A stretch of DNA of 64,000 bases from Candidatus Fermentithermobacillaceae bacterium (lineage in GTDB: Bacteria; Bacillota; Sulfobacillia; Fermentithermobacillales; DUSS01). Location of the stretch: assembly GCA_012842495.1 (NCBI GenBank), contig DUSS01000004.1, positions 186,001-250,000 on the forward strand, in the 5' to 3' direction. The notes under the pieces were generated by a model that saw only the letters and a list, made by a program, of their open reading frames with translations, did not search any database and was not told the DNA's origin. Shown here in pieces: positions 19,498 through 28,281 of the stretch. Numbering within the stretch: the stretch's first letter is position 1; each line of letters opens with the position of its first letter. The position numbers and the translations under genes were made by a program.

Positions 19498-20862
19498 CTA
19501 CTGCTTAGCCGCTTTCAGCGTGTCCGCTTTTACCCGGTGGAGGTCCGCCACCTTGGCCTTGATTTCCTGGAGCTTCTCCCCTTCAAGGGGATAGTGCCTG
19601 AGGATCAACAGGCCCAGGACGGTCGCGACTATCGGAATTGCGCTGCACAGAATCCGGAATCCCAACACCGCCGTGGTAGGTTGCGCCTCCACGGGGAGAT
19701 TGGCGTTGTATTTGCTCCACGCAAATACCAGCCCCATTATGAGGGAGTTCAACGATATCCCAAGCCTGATTACAAGGGCATTAGCACCGAAGTACATTCC
19801 CTCGCGGCGCCTACCGGTCTTCAGCTCGTCCTCATCGACCACGTCGGCAAGCAGGACATCGAAAAGAACCATGGCCCCGGCAAGGCCGACGGCGAGGATC
19901 ACCACTGCGACGATCCCCTGAATGAAGTTGGTTATGAAGGAGAACGGTATGAGAAACACGGCCCACCAGGTCATGGCCATCTGCATCGCCTTCTTCGGTC
20001 CGATCCTGGCGATGAACTTGCCCCAGACAGGGATTAGAGGAAGAGCTACTACGAAGATGGCACCGAGGAGATAGGTCGTCTGGTCTGGCGTAGCTTTCAA
20101 CACGTACTTCGCGTAGAAAGGCAGCGCCGCCGTGAGAGCCGTGAACGTGTACTGCAAAAGGAAGCACGGTCCGATGTAAGTAAGAAAGGACTTGTTAATG
20201 AGGGTCGCCTGTATGGCTTCGAAAACACCGAGCGAGGGCTCCTGTGAGAACTCCGGGTGCTCTTTGGAACCTAAGAGCGAAGCGTAAAGCGTAACACCTC
20301 CCAGGACCGCATAGATCCCTCCCACCACCGGCCACCCTATCCGTCCGGCTAACGCCGGAACCGCAGCTATCCCCAGCATCAAGCCGGGGATGCCCAGCAC
20401 CTGTCTTAGCGCCGAAACCCTGGACCTATCCTCGAGGGATGGGTACATCTCGGGGAACAGCGCTGTCCAGTTCAGAATCGCTATCGTCCAGAACCCGTCA
20501 AAAAGAAAGATCAGTACAAAATACCAGATAAACAGGTTGTACGGCTGCGTTGTGGGGAACGGGGGGGCCCAAAAACCCCAGAACGCCAGCGCCATCGGTA
20601 GGCCGAATATCGCGATATACGGGATGCGTCTTCCCCATTTGGTGCGGGTCCGATCCGAGAAGTAACCGAACAACGGGTCGTTTATGGAGTTCCATATGCC
20701 GTAGAAGAACATGGCCAGGCTGATGAGGTGCGGTGGAACTTTGAGCACGTCAACGTAGTAAAAGATGGCGTGCGTGCCCACGGCGTTCCCGGTAATAGCC
20801 GCGCTAAACGAACCGAGACTGTATACAAAGTCCTGAAACCGCGTGGTACCGCTTTTCTCCAT
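19498..20862 (-). CDS. MFS transporter of the GPH (glycoside-pentoside-hexuronide:cation symporter) family
   Basis: FFYGIWNSINDPLFGYFSDRTRTKWGRRIPYI, ALFPEMYPSLEDRSRVSALRQ, DVVDEDELKTGRRREGMYFGANALVIRLG are GPH hallmarks. Confidence 0.93.
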   Translation of the reverse strand: MEKSGTTRFQDFVYSLGSFSAAITGNAVGTHAIFYYVDVLKVPPHLISLAMFFYGIWNSINDPLFGYFSDRTRTKWGRRIPYIAIFGLPMALAFWGFWAPPFPTTQPYNLFIWYFVLIFLFDGFWTIAILNWTALFPEMYPSLEDRSRVSALRQVLGIPGLMLGIAAVPALAGRIGWPVVGGIYAVLGGVTLYASLLGSKEHPEFSQEPSLGVFEAIQATLINKSFLTYIGPCFLLQYTFTALTAALPFYAKYVLKATPDQTTYLLGAIFVVALPLIPVWGKFIARIGPKKAMQMAMTWWAVFLIPFSFITNFIQGIVAVVILAVGLAGAMVLFDVLLADVVDEDELKTGRRREGMYFGANALVIRLGISLNSLIMGLVFAWSKYNANLPVEAQPTTAVLGFRILCSAIPIVATVLGLLILRHYPLEGEKLQEIKAKVADLHRVKADTLKAAKQ

Positions 20863-21241
20863 GCTAGCCCTCCCCTTTGACTTCTCTCAAACCGATCCTC
20901 CAACGGTTAAACAGTTCTCTACCGGGCTTTTGGGTGCCCCCCAGGAAGACTCTATTTACCCCCTCTCTGAGTCGCCCTGACCGGACGCCGGTTACCCTTG
21001 CTTTTCATCCGGCCAGCCAGCGGATGACCTCGCTCTTCAGCAAAACCTGCGCCCAAAATCCTTTGAGACCCATTCGTTGATGGAGGAAACCGGACTGTCC
21101 CCTCGAATATGACGGGGTGGAAGTTCTTCCGTAGCGGGCGGAACTCCTGCACGCATAGCTTCAAACCGTTTCAGAAGGGCGATTTCGAAGCTTTGAGGCG
21201 GAGCGGCTAAGAATCGTAACAACTTAAAGGGGATGAACTAA

Positions 21242-21997
21242 GTGCACGCTAAAGACCTGATACCCATTCCGAGACTGCTTTCTGCCAAAAACGTCCTGGT
21301 CATATTCCCGCATCCCGACGACGCGGAACTGGCGGCGGGCGGTACCATCGCCCTTCTGACGAGGAACGGCGCGTCGGTAACGTATGTTTCGGCCACCGAC
21401 GGGTCGCTGGGAAGCCTCGACCCCGGTGTCACTCCGGAACAGATGGCAGAAGTGCGAAAGAAAGAATTGGAGGCCGCCGCCGAAATCCTTGGGGTGAAGG
21501 AAATCATCTGGCTGGGATATAAAGACGGGTATGCCCCGGAACCCCCGGAAATGAGGCCGAAAATGGTGAGCATCATCCGGAGGGTCCGGCCGGACTTCGT
21601 GATCACGCTCGACCCGTGGCTGGCTTACGAGGCCCATCCCGACCACCGGAAAGTATCCATGGCTGCGGTTGAAGCTTGCATGTACGCAAGCTTCAATCAC
21701 GCTTACCCGGAGGATCGAGAAAGAGGCCTCGAACCCTGGTCTGTGACAGGGGTGGCGCTGGGCCTTACTCCAGCTCCCAATACCTTCGTGGACGTGGGGT
21801 CCACCTGGGATACCAAGATCGAAGCTATCCTGTGCCACAAGTCGCAGTTCCCGGAGCCTATCTGGAATCAGGTCTCGCCTTACATGCACCTGAAAGCCCA
21901 GGAGTACGGCAAGGAAATCGGCAAGGAGCTGGCCGAGCCCTTCAAGGTGCTCAGCCTGATGCACCTTCACGTAAACATCGACACATGGAGAAGCTGA
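21242..21997 (+). CDS. PIG-L/LmbE-family deacetylase
   Basis: NVLVIFPHPDDAELAAGGTIALLTRNGASVTYVSATDGSLGS (PHPDDxE), DPWLAYEAHPDHRKVSMAAVEAC (HPDH). Confidence 0.95.
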   Translation: MHAKDLIPIPRLLSAKNVLVIFPHPDDAELAAGGTIALLTRNGASVTYVSATDGSLGSLDPGVTPEQMAEVRKKELEAAAEILGVKEIIWLGYKDGYAPEPPEMRPKMVSIIRRVRPDFVITLDPWLAYEAHPDHRKVSMAAVEACMYASFNHAYPEDRERGLEPWSVTGVALGLTPAPNTFVDVGSTWDTKIEAILCHKSQFPEPIWNQVSPYMHLKAQEYGKEIGKELAEPFKVLSLMHLHVNIDTWRS

Positions 21998-22078
21998 AAC
22001 CCAGACCACCCAGCCTTTAGCAGCTCCAGCGAAAAGCGGCCGGGTTAGTAGCTCACCCAGAACTGGAGGGCGACCGTC

Positions 22079-23395
22079 GTGAAAAACATCAAAGTCGTGG
22101 TAATAGGAGGGGGCTCCTCGTACACTCCCGAGCTTCTCGATGGAGTAATCCGACATTGGGAAGCCGGCGAATTCTTCGCCGGGGAAGTTGTCCTGGTGGA
22201 CATACCCGAGGGACGCGAGAGGGCCGAGGTCATCGCGGAATTCTCCCGCAGGATGATGAAAAAGCGCGGTATGCCGTCCACGGTCCGGGTATCCCTCAAC
22301 AGGAAAGAAGCGCTGGACGGAGCGGCGTTCGTGATAAGTCAGATCCGCGTAGGCGGAATGAAGGCACGAAGATCTGACGAACACCTGCCCATCAAGTACG
22401 GCGTCATCGGGCAGGAAACAACGGGTCCCGGCGGATTTGCCAATGCGCTGCGGACCATTCCCGTGGCCCTGGAAATCGCGGCAGATGTGAAAGAAAAATG
22501 CCCCGACGCATGGCTCCTCAACTTCTCCAACCCGTCGGGCCTTGTGACCGAGGCACTCATCAAACATGCCGATGTGAAGACCTTCGGCCTCTGCAATGTA
22601 CCAATAAGCATAAAAATGGCCATCGCCCAAGCTCTTCACGCGGACCCGGCCAAAATCAGGCTGGATGTGATGGGTCTCAACCACCTATCCTTCGTCACTC
22701 ACATCTACCGCGACGGAGAAGACATACGCGACCTCTTGTTTTCCCGGGCCTTCGTCGGGCATATCACCAAGGCAGCTAAGCTTAGACCGGAAATGGGCCG
22801 CTTCCTCACGAGGTTGAAAGCGATCCCTTCCCCTTACCTTCAGTATTACTGGCTGAGGCGACGGACGGTGTCCGAGGAAGAAAAGGCGGTGGACAACGAG
22901 GGTACAAGAGCTGACCAAGTTATGCAGATAGAGGAAGAGCTATTTGCTCAATACAAGAAGCCCGGTGTGGATGAGCTGCCCGAAGCTTTGAAAAAGAGGG
23001 GCGGCGCCTGGTACTCGACGGTCGCTCTTGATTGCATATCTGCGATACTCAGGAACGCGCCGCATTTCGAGGCTCTGAATGTGCGAAATAACGGCGCCAT
23101 TCACGAGCTTCCTTCTGACTGTGTGGTGGAGATTACCTCGGTCGTAGACGGAAAGGGTCCCACTCCGCTTCAGCTCGGTTCCCTTCCCTTGGAGATCAGG
23201 GGTCTCGTTCAACAGGTCAAAGCATATGAGGAGCTCACGGTGGAAGCTGCCGTTCGCGGAGATGTGGAGGCCGCCTTCTTCGCCCTCCTCAATCACCCGC
23301 TGGTCGGCGACGCAGAGGTGGCCTTCGACCTTCTCAAGGACATCCTCGAATCCAACCGGGAGTTCCTACCGCAATTCGAAGGCAAAAAACTTTGA
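22079..23395 (+). CDS. Glycoside hydrolase family 4 (6-phospho-beta-glucosidase-type, NAD/Mn-dependent)
   Basis: KVVVIGGGSSYTPELLDGVIRH, VISQIRVGGMKARRSDEHLPIKYGVIGQETTGPGGFANALRTIP, FGLCNVPISI (Cys) and VMGLNHLSF (His) metal ligands. Confidence 0.95.
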   Translation: MKNIKVVVIGGGSSYTPELLDGVIRHWEAGEFFAGEVVLVDIPEGRERAEVIAEFSRRMMKKRGMPSTVRVSLNRKEALDGAAFVISQIRVGGMKARRSDEHLPIKYGVIGQETTGPGGFANALRTIPVALEIAADVKEKCPDAWLLNFSNPSGLVTEALIKHADVKTFGLCNVPISIKMAIAQALHADPAKIRLDVMGLNHLSFVTHIYRDGEDIRDLLFSRAFVGHITKAAKLRPEMGRFLTRLKAIPSPYLQYYWLRRRTVSEEEKAVDNEGTRADQVMQIEEELFAQYKKPGVDELPEALKKRGGAWYSTVALDCISAILRNAPHFEALNVRNNGAIHELPSDCVVEITSVVDGKGPTPLQLGSLPLEIRGLVQQVKAYEELTVEAAVRGDVEAAFFALLNHPLVGDAEVAFDLLKDILESNREFLPQFEGKKL

Positions 23396-23560
23396 ACTAG
23401 CTAAGGTTCAATCTAGCGGGGTTGTTGTTCGAAGGTTGAAGACTTGCGGGAGGGTTGTGTTTCGGCAGGAAGGTTTCGGCGTCAGGGTCATGTCTCAACA
23501 GAAACGCCGGTTCCGGTACACCAGGGGCACTTCGCACCAGGTTTGTTTTGAACGGATTTT

Positions 23561-24595
23561 ATGAGAATGGAGGGGAAGGTCGTGAAGTTCGCGTTGGGAG
23601 TAGACGGAGGGGCCACCAAGACTATGGCCTGCGTCGGTGACGAAACCGGAAGGGTGATGGGAGTCGGTCTGGCAGGTCCGTCCAACTACCAGCTCACCGG
23701 CATCGAGTACGCCATGAGTTCGATATCTAGCGCCGTCAACCAGGCTCTGGAAATGGGGGGACTTCCGCCCGAGAAGCTCCACCACGCGGTGTTCGCTCTC
23801 GCCGGGGCCGATTTCCCGGTGGATTTCGAGACGTTTACAAGGGCCATCAAAAAAGCCTATCCCGGCCTGGATTTCAGGATCGTGAACGATGTGTGGGCTG
23901 CTTTCAGAGCGGGAACCCCTGAATCTATGGGCGGAGTCGTGATCTGCGGCACGGGTTCCAACTTCGGAGCGGTGGGTCCCGACGGCCGGCAGGTGACCGG
24001 AAGAGGCATGGGATACGAGTGGGGAACTCGGGGAGGTGCAGGTGACATCATTCGCGATGCCATTCACTACGCCTTCAGGTCTCATGACGGGACGGGTCCC
24101 AAGACCGCCCTGGAGGCGACGGTCCTGAACCTCCTGGGATTCCCTTCATACGATGCGCTGTCCCTGTTCATGTACGAACATAAGGCCGAGTTGGGCGCCA
24201 TATACGTAAAAGCTGCCGCGATAGTCCCCGCCGTGTTTCAGCTGGCCTCGGAGGGGGACGCGATATCTCAGAAGATACTCATGGACTCGGGAACGGTGAT
24301 GGGCGAAATCATCGGCGGAATGATGGAGAGGCTCGGAATGCGCTCTGTGAGCGTGGACGTAGTGACGGCAGGCAGCATATTCGTGAAAGCACAAAACCCC
24401 CTCATGAGCGACTACTTTAAAGCCGCCGTACACCGGTTCATACCCTTCGCAGCTTTCAGGCTTCCCGACATCGAGCCCGCCGGAGGCGCGTTCTTGATGG
24501 CCCTGGAGGACATGGGCGTTCGCGCTGACGGAGACGTCAGGGACAAAGCTATTGAAACCTTCCCTTCCATCGAGGCGCCGGAGATGTCTCTGTGA
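23561..24595 (+). CDS. BadF/BadG/BcrA/BcrD-type kinase (N-acetylglucosamine kinase-like)
   Basis: FALGVDGGATKTMACVGDETGRVMGVGLAGPSNY, VICGTGSNFGAVGPDGRQVTGRGMGYEWGTRGGAGDI. Confidence 0.92.
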   Translation: MRMEGKVVKFALGVDGGATKTMACVGDETGRVMGVGLAGPSNYQLTGIEYAMSSISSAVNQALEMGGLPPEKLHHAVFALAGADFPVDFETFTRAIKKAYPGLDFRIVNDVWAAFRAGTPESMGGVVICGTGSNFGAVGPDGRQVTGRGMGYEWGTRGGAGDIIRDAIHYAFRSHDGTGPKTALEATVLNLLGFPSYDALSLFMYEHKAELGAIYVKAAAIVPAVFQLASEGDAISQKILMDSGTVMGEIIGGMMERLGMRSVSVDVVTAGSIFVKAQNPLMSDYFKAAVHRFIPFAAFRLPDIEPAGGAFLMALEDMGVRADGDVRDKAIETFPSIEAPEMSL

Positions 24596-24605
24596 GAAGC
24601 AGCTA

Positions 24606-24660
24606 GGGTCGCTCTGAACCACCTCCACAGGTGGAACCGGAGCGACCCGGCTCTTTTATA
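24606..24660 (+). terminator. Rho-independent terminator after kinase gene
   Basis: gggtcgctc (tgaaccacctccacaggtggaacc) gagcgaccc with nested ccacct/aggtgg stem, followed by cggctctttta. Confidence 0.6.
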
Positions 24661-24719
24661 ACTTGCCCAGACCGGCAGTTAGTACGCCGGGGTATTAGCC
24701 ACCTCCAGGCGCAACAGCA

Positions 24720-25535
24720 TCATTTAGCTACTTTTACTCTGGCGGGTCGCAGGAGATCTCCCCCGTAAGTGTAACCTTTCAGGATGACCTCCACCACGGT
24801 CCCTGGCTCGCCCTCGCCCTCGACCACCCCGACAGCTTCTGCCAACGAGGGATCGAAGGGCTTTCCCAAGCAATCCACGGGCACAACTCCCTCCGCGCGA
24901 AGCAAGGCCTCCATTTGCCTCTTTATCATCTCCACTCCAGCAAGGAGAGCCGGGGCATTCCCGGAGGAGCAGGCCGACCCGTCGACGAGACCTTTTCCCG
25001 CCTGAAGAACTCTCTCCAGGTTGTCCAGCACTTCCAGGAAACCGAGGATGAGTTCTCTCTTGCCCAGCCGGATCCTCAAGGCGAGGTCCCTTTCCACCCT
25101 CTTCCTGTAATTATCCAGGTCCGCGCGGGCCCTCAGGAACTGGTCCCAGTTGAACTCAGCTTTCTCCTTCCAAGCAGCTGCTTCCGCCCGGAGAGACTCA
25201 AGCTCCTCCTGGAGACCACGGTGCCCGGCGGGGCCTGTCTCCCCGGTCTCGCCAACCACCTGGTTTCCCTCTTGCGGTTTACTCTGGCCTTGACTCCGAT
25301 TCTGGCTTTGACTTCGATCCTGGTTGGAGGCTTGAGGCTGGTTCTGGTTCTGGCTCTCGCTGCGGTCCTGACCCGGGTCGCGGGCCGGTTCCGCCCCGGC
25401 ACCAACCGGGGTTTCGGCACCTGCCCGCGCTTCCGATTTAGCATCCACCTGAGTCCGAGTTGGGTTGTCGTCAGGCTTCACCGCGCTCGTCCCCGGCTCA
25501 AACCCGCTCTGTTTATCCACGTCTATCATGGTCAC
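24720..25535 (-). CDS. grpE: Nucleotide exchange factor GrpE with long low-complexity N-terminus
   Basis: C-terminal [44 protein letters not shown]...[21 protein letters not shown]...[29 protein letters not shown] overlap with dnaK stop. Confidence 0.93.
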   Translation of the reverse strand: MTMIDVDKQSGFEPGTSAVKPDDNPTRTQVDAKSEARAGAETPVGAGAEPARDPGQDRSESQNQNQPQASNQDRSQSQNRSQGQSKPQEGNQVVGETGETGPAGHRGLQEELESLRAEAAAWKEKAEFNWDQFLRARADLDNYRKRVERDLALRIRLGKRELILGFLEVLDNLERVLQAGKGLVDGSACSSGNAPALLAGVEMIKRQMEALLRAEGVVPVDCLGKPFDPSLAEAVGVVEGEGEPGTVVEVILKGYTYGGDLLRPARVKVAK

Positions 25536-27460
25536 CTTTCGTCCTTCTCCTCTTTTTCCTTGAACCGCGTATCGTACACGTTCCCCTTACCGGGACCGCC
25601 CGAATCAGAACCGTCGTTGCCACCGCCGGAACCAGCTGCGCTGTCCGTTCTCGATGACGCCTGCCTGTAAAGCTCCTCCGCAAGCTTCCCCTGAGCTTCC
25701 CGAAGCTCTTCTACGGCTTTCTTTACCTTCTGGATGTCGTCGGACTTCAGCGCCTCTTTGACTGCGGATATCTTTTCTTCTACCTCGGCTTTTTCCGAAG
25801 CCGGAGCCTTGTCGCCGATGTCTTTCAGCACCTTTTCCGCCTGGTAGACCAGCTGGTCCGCCATATTCCTGGTTTCAACCTCGTCTCTCTTCCTCTTATC
25901 CTCTTCTGCGTGCCTCTGAGCTTCTTCGACCAGGTGGTCCACTTCCTCCCTGGGAAGCTGCGTGGACGCCGTGATGGTTATCTTTTGCTCCTTTTGCGTA
26001 CCCAAGTCTTTGGCGGAGACGTTGAGGATGCCGTTGGCATCGATATCAAAGGAAACTTCGATTTGCGGCACACCCCGCGGCGCCGGAGGGATCCCCGTCA
26101 GCATGAAACGGCCAAGACTACGGTTGTCCTTGGCCATGGGTCTTTCGCCCTGGAGCACATGGATTTCCACCTGCGACTGGAAGTCGGCGGTGGTGGTGAA
26201 TATCTGGCTCTTCCGCACGGGGATAGTGGTGTTCCTCGGGATGATCGGAGTCATGATTCCCCCGAGTGTTTCCACCCCCAGCGTAAGCGGAGTCACATCC
26301 AAAAGGATGATATCCTTCACCTCTCCGGCGAGCACCCCGCCCTGAATCGCGGCTCCTACCGCGACCACTTCGTCCGGGTTTACGCTCCGGTTGGGTTCCT
26401 TCCCCGTCAGCCTCCTCACCAGTTCCTGAACGGCAGGCATCCTGGTGGCACCGCCCACCAGAATCACCTCGTCGAGGTCGGCCGGCCTGAGCTTGGCGTC
26501 GGATAGAGCTTGCTCAAACGGATGAATGCATCTCTTGGTGAGGTCCTCCGTGAGCTCCTCGAACTTCGCTCTGGTTAACCTCATTTCCAGGTGCAGCGGC
26601 TGGCCGTCTTTGGCGGTGATGAAGGGCAAGCTTATCGTCGTCTCATAGACCTGCGAAAGTTCAACCTTGGCCTTTTCAGCTGCTTCTATGAGACGCTGAA
26701 GGGCTTGCTTATCTTTCCGCAGATCTACACCGGTCTCCTTCAGATATTCTTCGGCGACGTACTTGACGATTCGCTGGTCGTAGTCGTCTCCGCCTAGGTG
26801 AGTGTCACCCGAAGTAGCCAGAACCTCTACGACTCCGTCCCCAACTTCCAGGACAGATACGTCGAACGTTCCGCCACCGAGGTCCCAGACCAGGATCTTC
26901 TGGTTCTTCTTTTTGTCCACACCATAAGCCAGCGACGCTGCGGTGGGCTCGTTGATGATGCGCAGGACTTCGAGTCCCGCTATCCGCCCCGCGTCTTTGG
27001 TAGCTTGCCTTTGAGCATCGTTGAAATACGCCGGCACCGTAATAACCGCCTTGGTCACGGGTTCGCCAAGGTACTTCTCGGCGTCTTCCTTGAGTTTTCT
27101 CAACACATGAGCGGACACTTCTTCCGGCGTGATCTCGTTGTCGATAGCGGGCACGTACACCCTGACCTCGTCGTGCTTGCCCCGGCGGACCTGGTACGGT
27201 ACGCGCTTTCTCTCTTCCTCTACCTCGTCATATCGCCTTCCGATGAACCTTTTGATGGAGAAAATCGTGTTTTCCGGGTTGAGGACAGCTTGCCGTTTTG
27301 CAAGTTGTCCCACGAGCTTCTCCCCCTTCTTGGTGAAGCCCACCACCGAGGGGGTAAGCCTTGAACCCTCTGCATTGGTGATTACCGTGGGTTCCCCCGC
27401 TTCCATTACGGCTATGACGGAGTTAGTGGTCCCCAGATCGATACCAACAACTTTGGCCAT
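25532..27460 (-). CDS. dnaK: Molecular chaperone DnaK
   Basis: [79 protein letters not shown]. Confidence 0.98.
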   Translation of the reverse strand: MAKVVGIDLGTTNSVIAVMEAGEPTVITNAEGSRLTPSVVGFTKKGEKLVGQLAKRQAVLNPENTIFSIKRFIGRRYDEVEEERKRVPYQVRRGKHDEVRVYVPAIDNEITPEEVSAHVLRKLKEDAEKYLGEPVTKAVITVPAYFNDAQRQATKDAGRIAGLEVLRIINEPTAASLAYGVDKKKNQKILVWDLGGGTFDVSVLEVGDGVVEVLATSGDTHLGGDDYDQRIVKYVAEEYLKETGVDLRKDKQALQRLIEAAEKAKVELSQVYETTISLPFITAKDGQPLHLEMRLTRAKFEELTEDLTKRCIHPFEQALSDAKLRPADLDEVILVGGATRMPAVQELVRRLTGKEPNRSVNPDEVVAVGAAIQGGVLAGEVKDIILLDVTPLTLGVETLGGIMTPIIPRNTTIPVRKSQIFTTTADFQSQVEIHVLQGERPMAKDNRSLGRFMLTGIPPAPRGVPQIEVSFDIDANGILNVSAKDLGTQKEQKITITASTQLPREEVDHLVEEAQRHAEEDKRKRDEVETRNMADQLVYQAEKVLKDIGDKAPASEKAEVEEKISAVKEALKSDDIQKVKKAVEELREAQGKLAEELYRQASSRTDSAAGSGGGNDGSDSGGPGKGNVYDTRFKEKEEKDER

Positions 27461-27550
27461 AGATGCACCTCCGAGATGAAGACGTCTTCAGTGAAAGTGA
27501 CCAACTGGACTGAACCCGGAAAGCGTTCGCTGTTTCTTGAACGCCAGGTA

Positions 27551-28051
27551 TCAAATGCCACCCTCATCCCGCCAGCTCTTCGGCGGCTTTCTGGATTTCG
27601 ATCCGCCCGCGTGCTGGGTCAAGACCATCGCGCCTTCCGGGCCGGTGTCTCCCCCCGCGTCAGCCTCGGATTCCCGTCCCCCACCTTCGACATCGCTTGC
27701 ACCGCTGGAGTGGGGACGGGCGTCTTCCGCCTGCAGCCGGGGGAGCCCAGCTCGGGGCATATGCCGCGACGGCGGACCGGTTCCTCCTTCGGCCCCGGCC
27801 TCCTCCTCGGCGGCCAATATGAACCGTACTCCTGCAGCATTGATGCCTTTATCCCTAAGGAGATGGATGATCCTCTGGAGCCGCTTCAAATCGTTTTCCG
27901 AATACAGGCGGATGTTGGACACGGTGCGCCTCGGCTCAATGAGACCTTCGTGCTCGATCTGCCTCAAAACCTGCGGCGTCACGCCTAAAAGTCTCGCAGC
28001 TACGCTTATCGTGTAAACGGGTTCATCCGGTCCATGGAACAACCGGTACAC
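27551..28051 (-). CDS. hspR: MerR-family heat-shock regulator HspR-like
   Basis: GPDEPVYTISVAARLLGVTPQVLRQIEHEGLIEPRRTVSNIRLYSENDLKRLQRIIHLLRDKGINAAGVRFIL; located immediately upstream of dnaK. Confidence 0.85.
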   Translation of the reverse strand: MYRLFHGPDEPVYTISVAARLLGVTPQVLRQIEHEGLIEPRRTVSNIRLYSENDLKRLQRIIHLLRDKGINAAGVRFILAAEEEAGAEGGTGPPSRHMPRAGLPRLQAEDARPHSSGASDVEGGGRESEADAGGDTGPEGAMVLTQHAGGSKSRKPPKSWRDEGGI

Positions 28052-28161
28052 CCCCTTTCCCGCTCAGCGATTTGGGCCAGTCTGCGCATAGATCTAACCC
28101 TTCTCGGTAATAGCATGCAACACACAAGACGCTCACTAATCAAAAAGATATTGCCTTCTGA

Positions 28162-28172
28162 TAGGATTCCTA
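28162..28172. promoter_or_regulatory. Candidate operator palindrome TAGGA-N-TCCTA downstream of the -10 box
   Basis: taggattccta; second partial copy ataggatt at ~28184-28190 overlapping the -10. Confidence 0.35.
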
Positions 28173-28179
28173 CCACTGG

Positions 28180-28208
28180 ATAATAGGATTTATGCGGAGA
28201 TGTGTCAA
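28180..28208 (-). promoter_or_regulatory. Sigma-A promoter for hspR-dnaK-grpE
   Basis: Minus strand TTGACA-N17-TATTAT (tgtcaa at 28203-28208, ataata at 28180-28185). Confidence 0.75.
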
Positions 28209-28221
28209 TGGCGTTGACAGA

Positions 28222-28249
28222 AAGGGAGCTGGCTTTCGCCAGCTCCCTT
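28222..28249. terminator. 12-bp perfect hairpin downstream of the S8/SLH gene
   Basis: aagggagctggc-tttc-gccagctccctt just 3' of the minus-strand ORF ending at 28282. Confidence 0.6.
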
Positions 28250-28281
28250 CGATAGGCAGCGATTGGTAAGGCAGCCCGGCA

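Noticed and set aside
21037-21222. 61-aa minus ORF in the divergent sugar-locus intergenic region as a possible regulator
   Set aside because: Too short and no HTH signature; probably noncoding.
21224-22684. 486-aa minus ORF
   Set aside because: Antisense to the PIG-L and GH4 genes; Phe/His/Arg-rich shadow translation.
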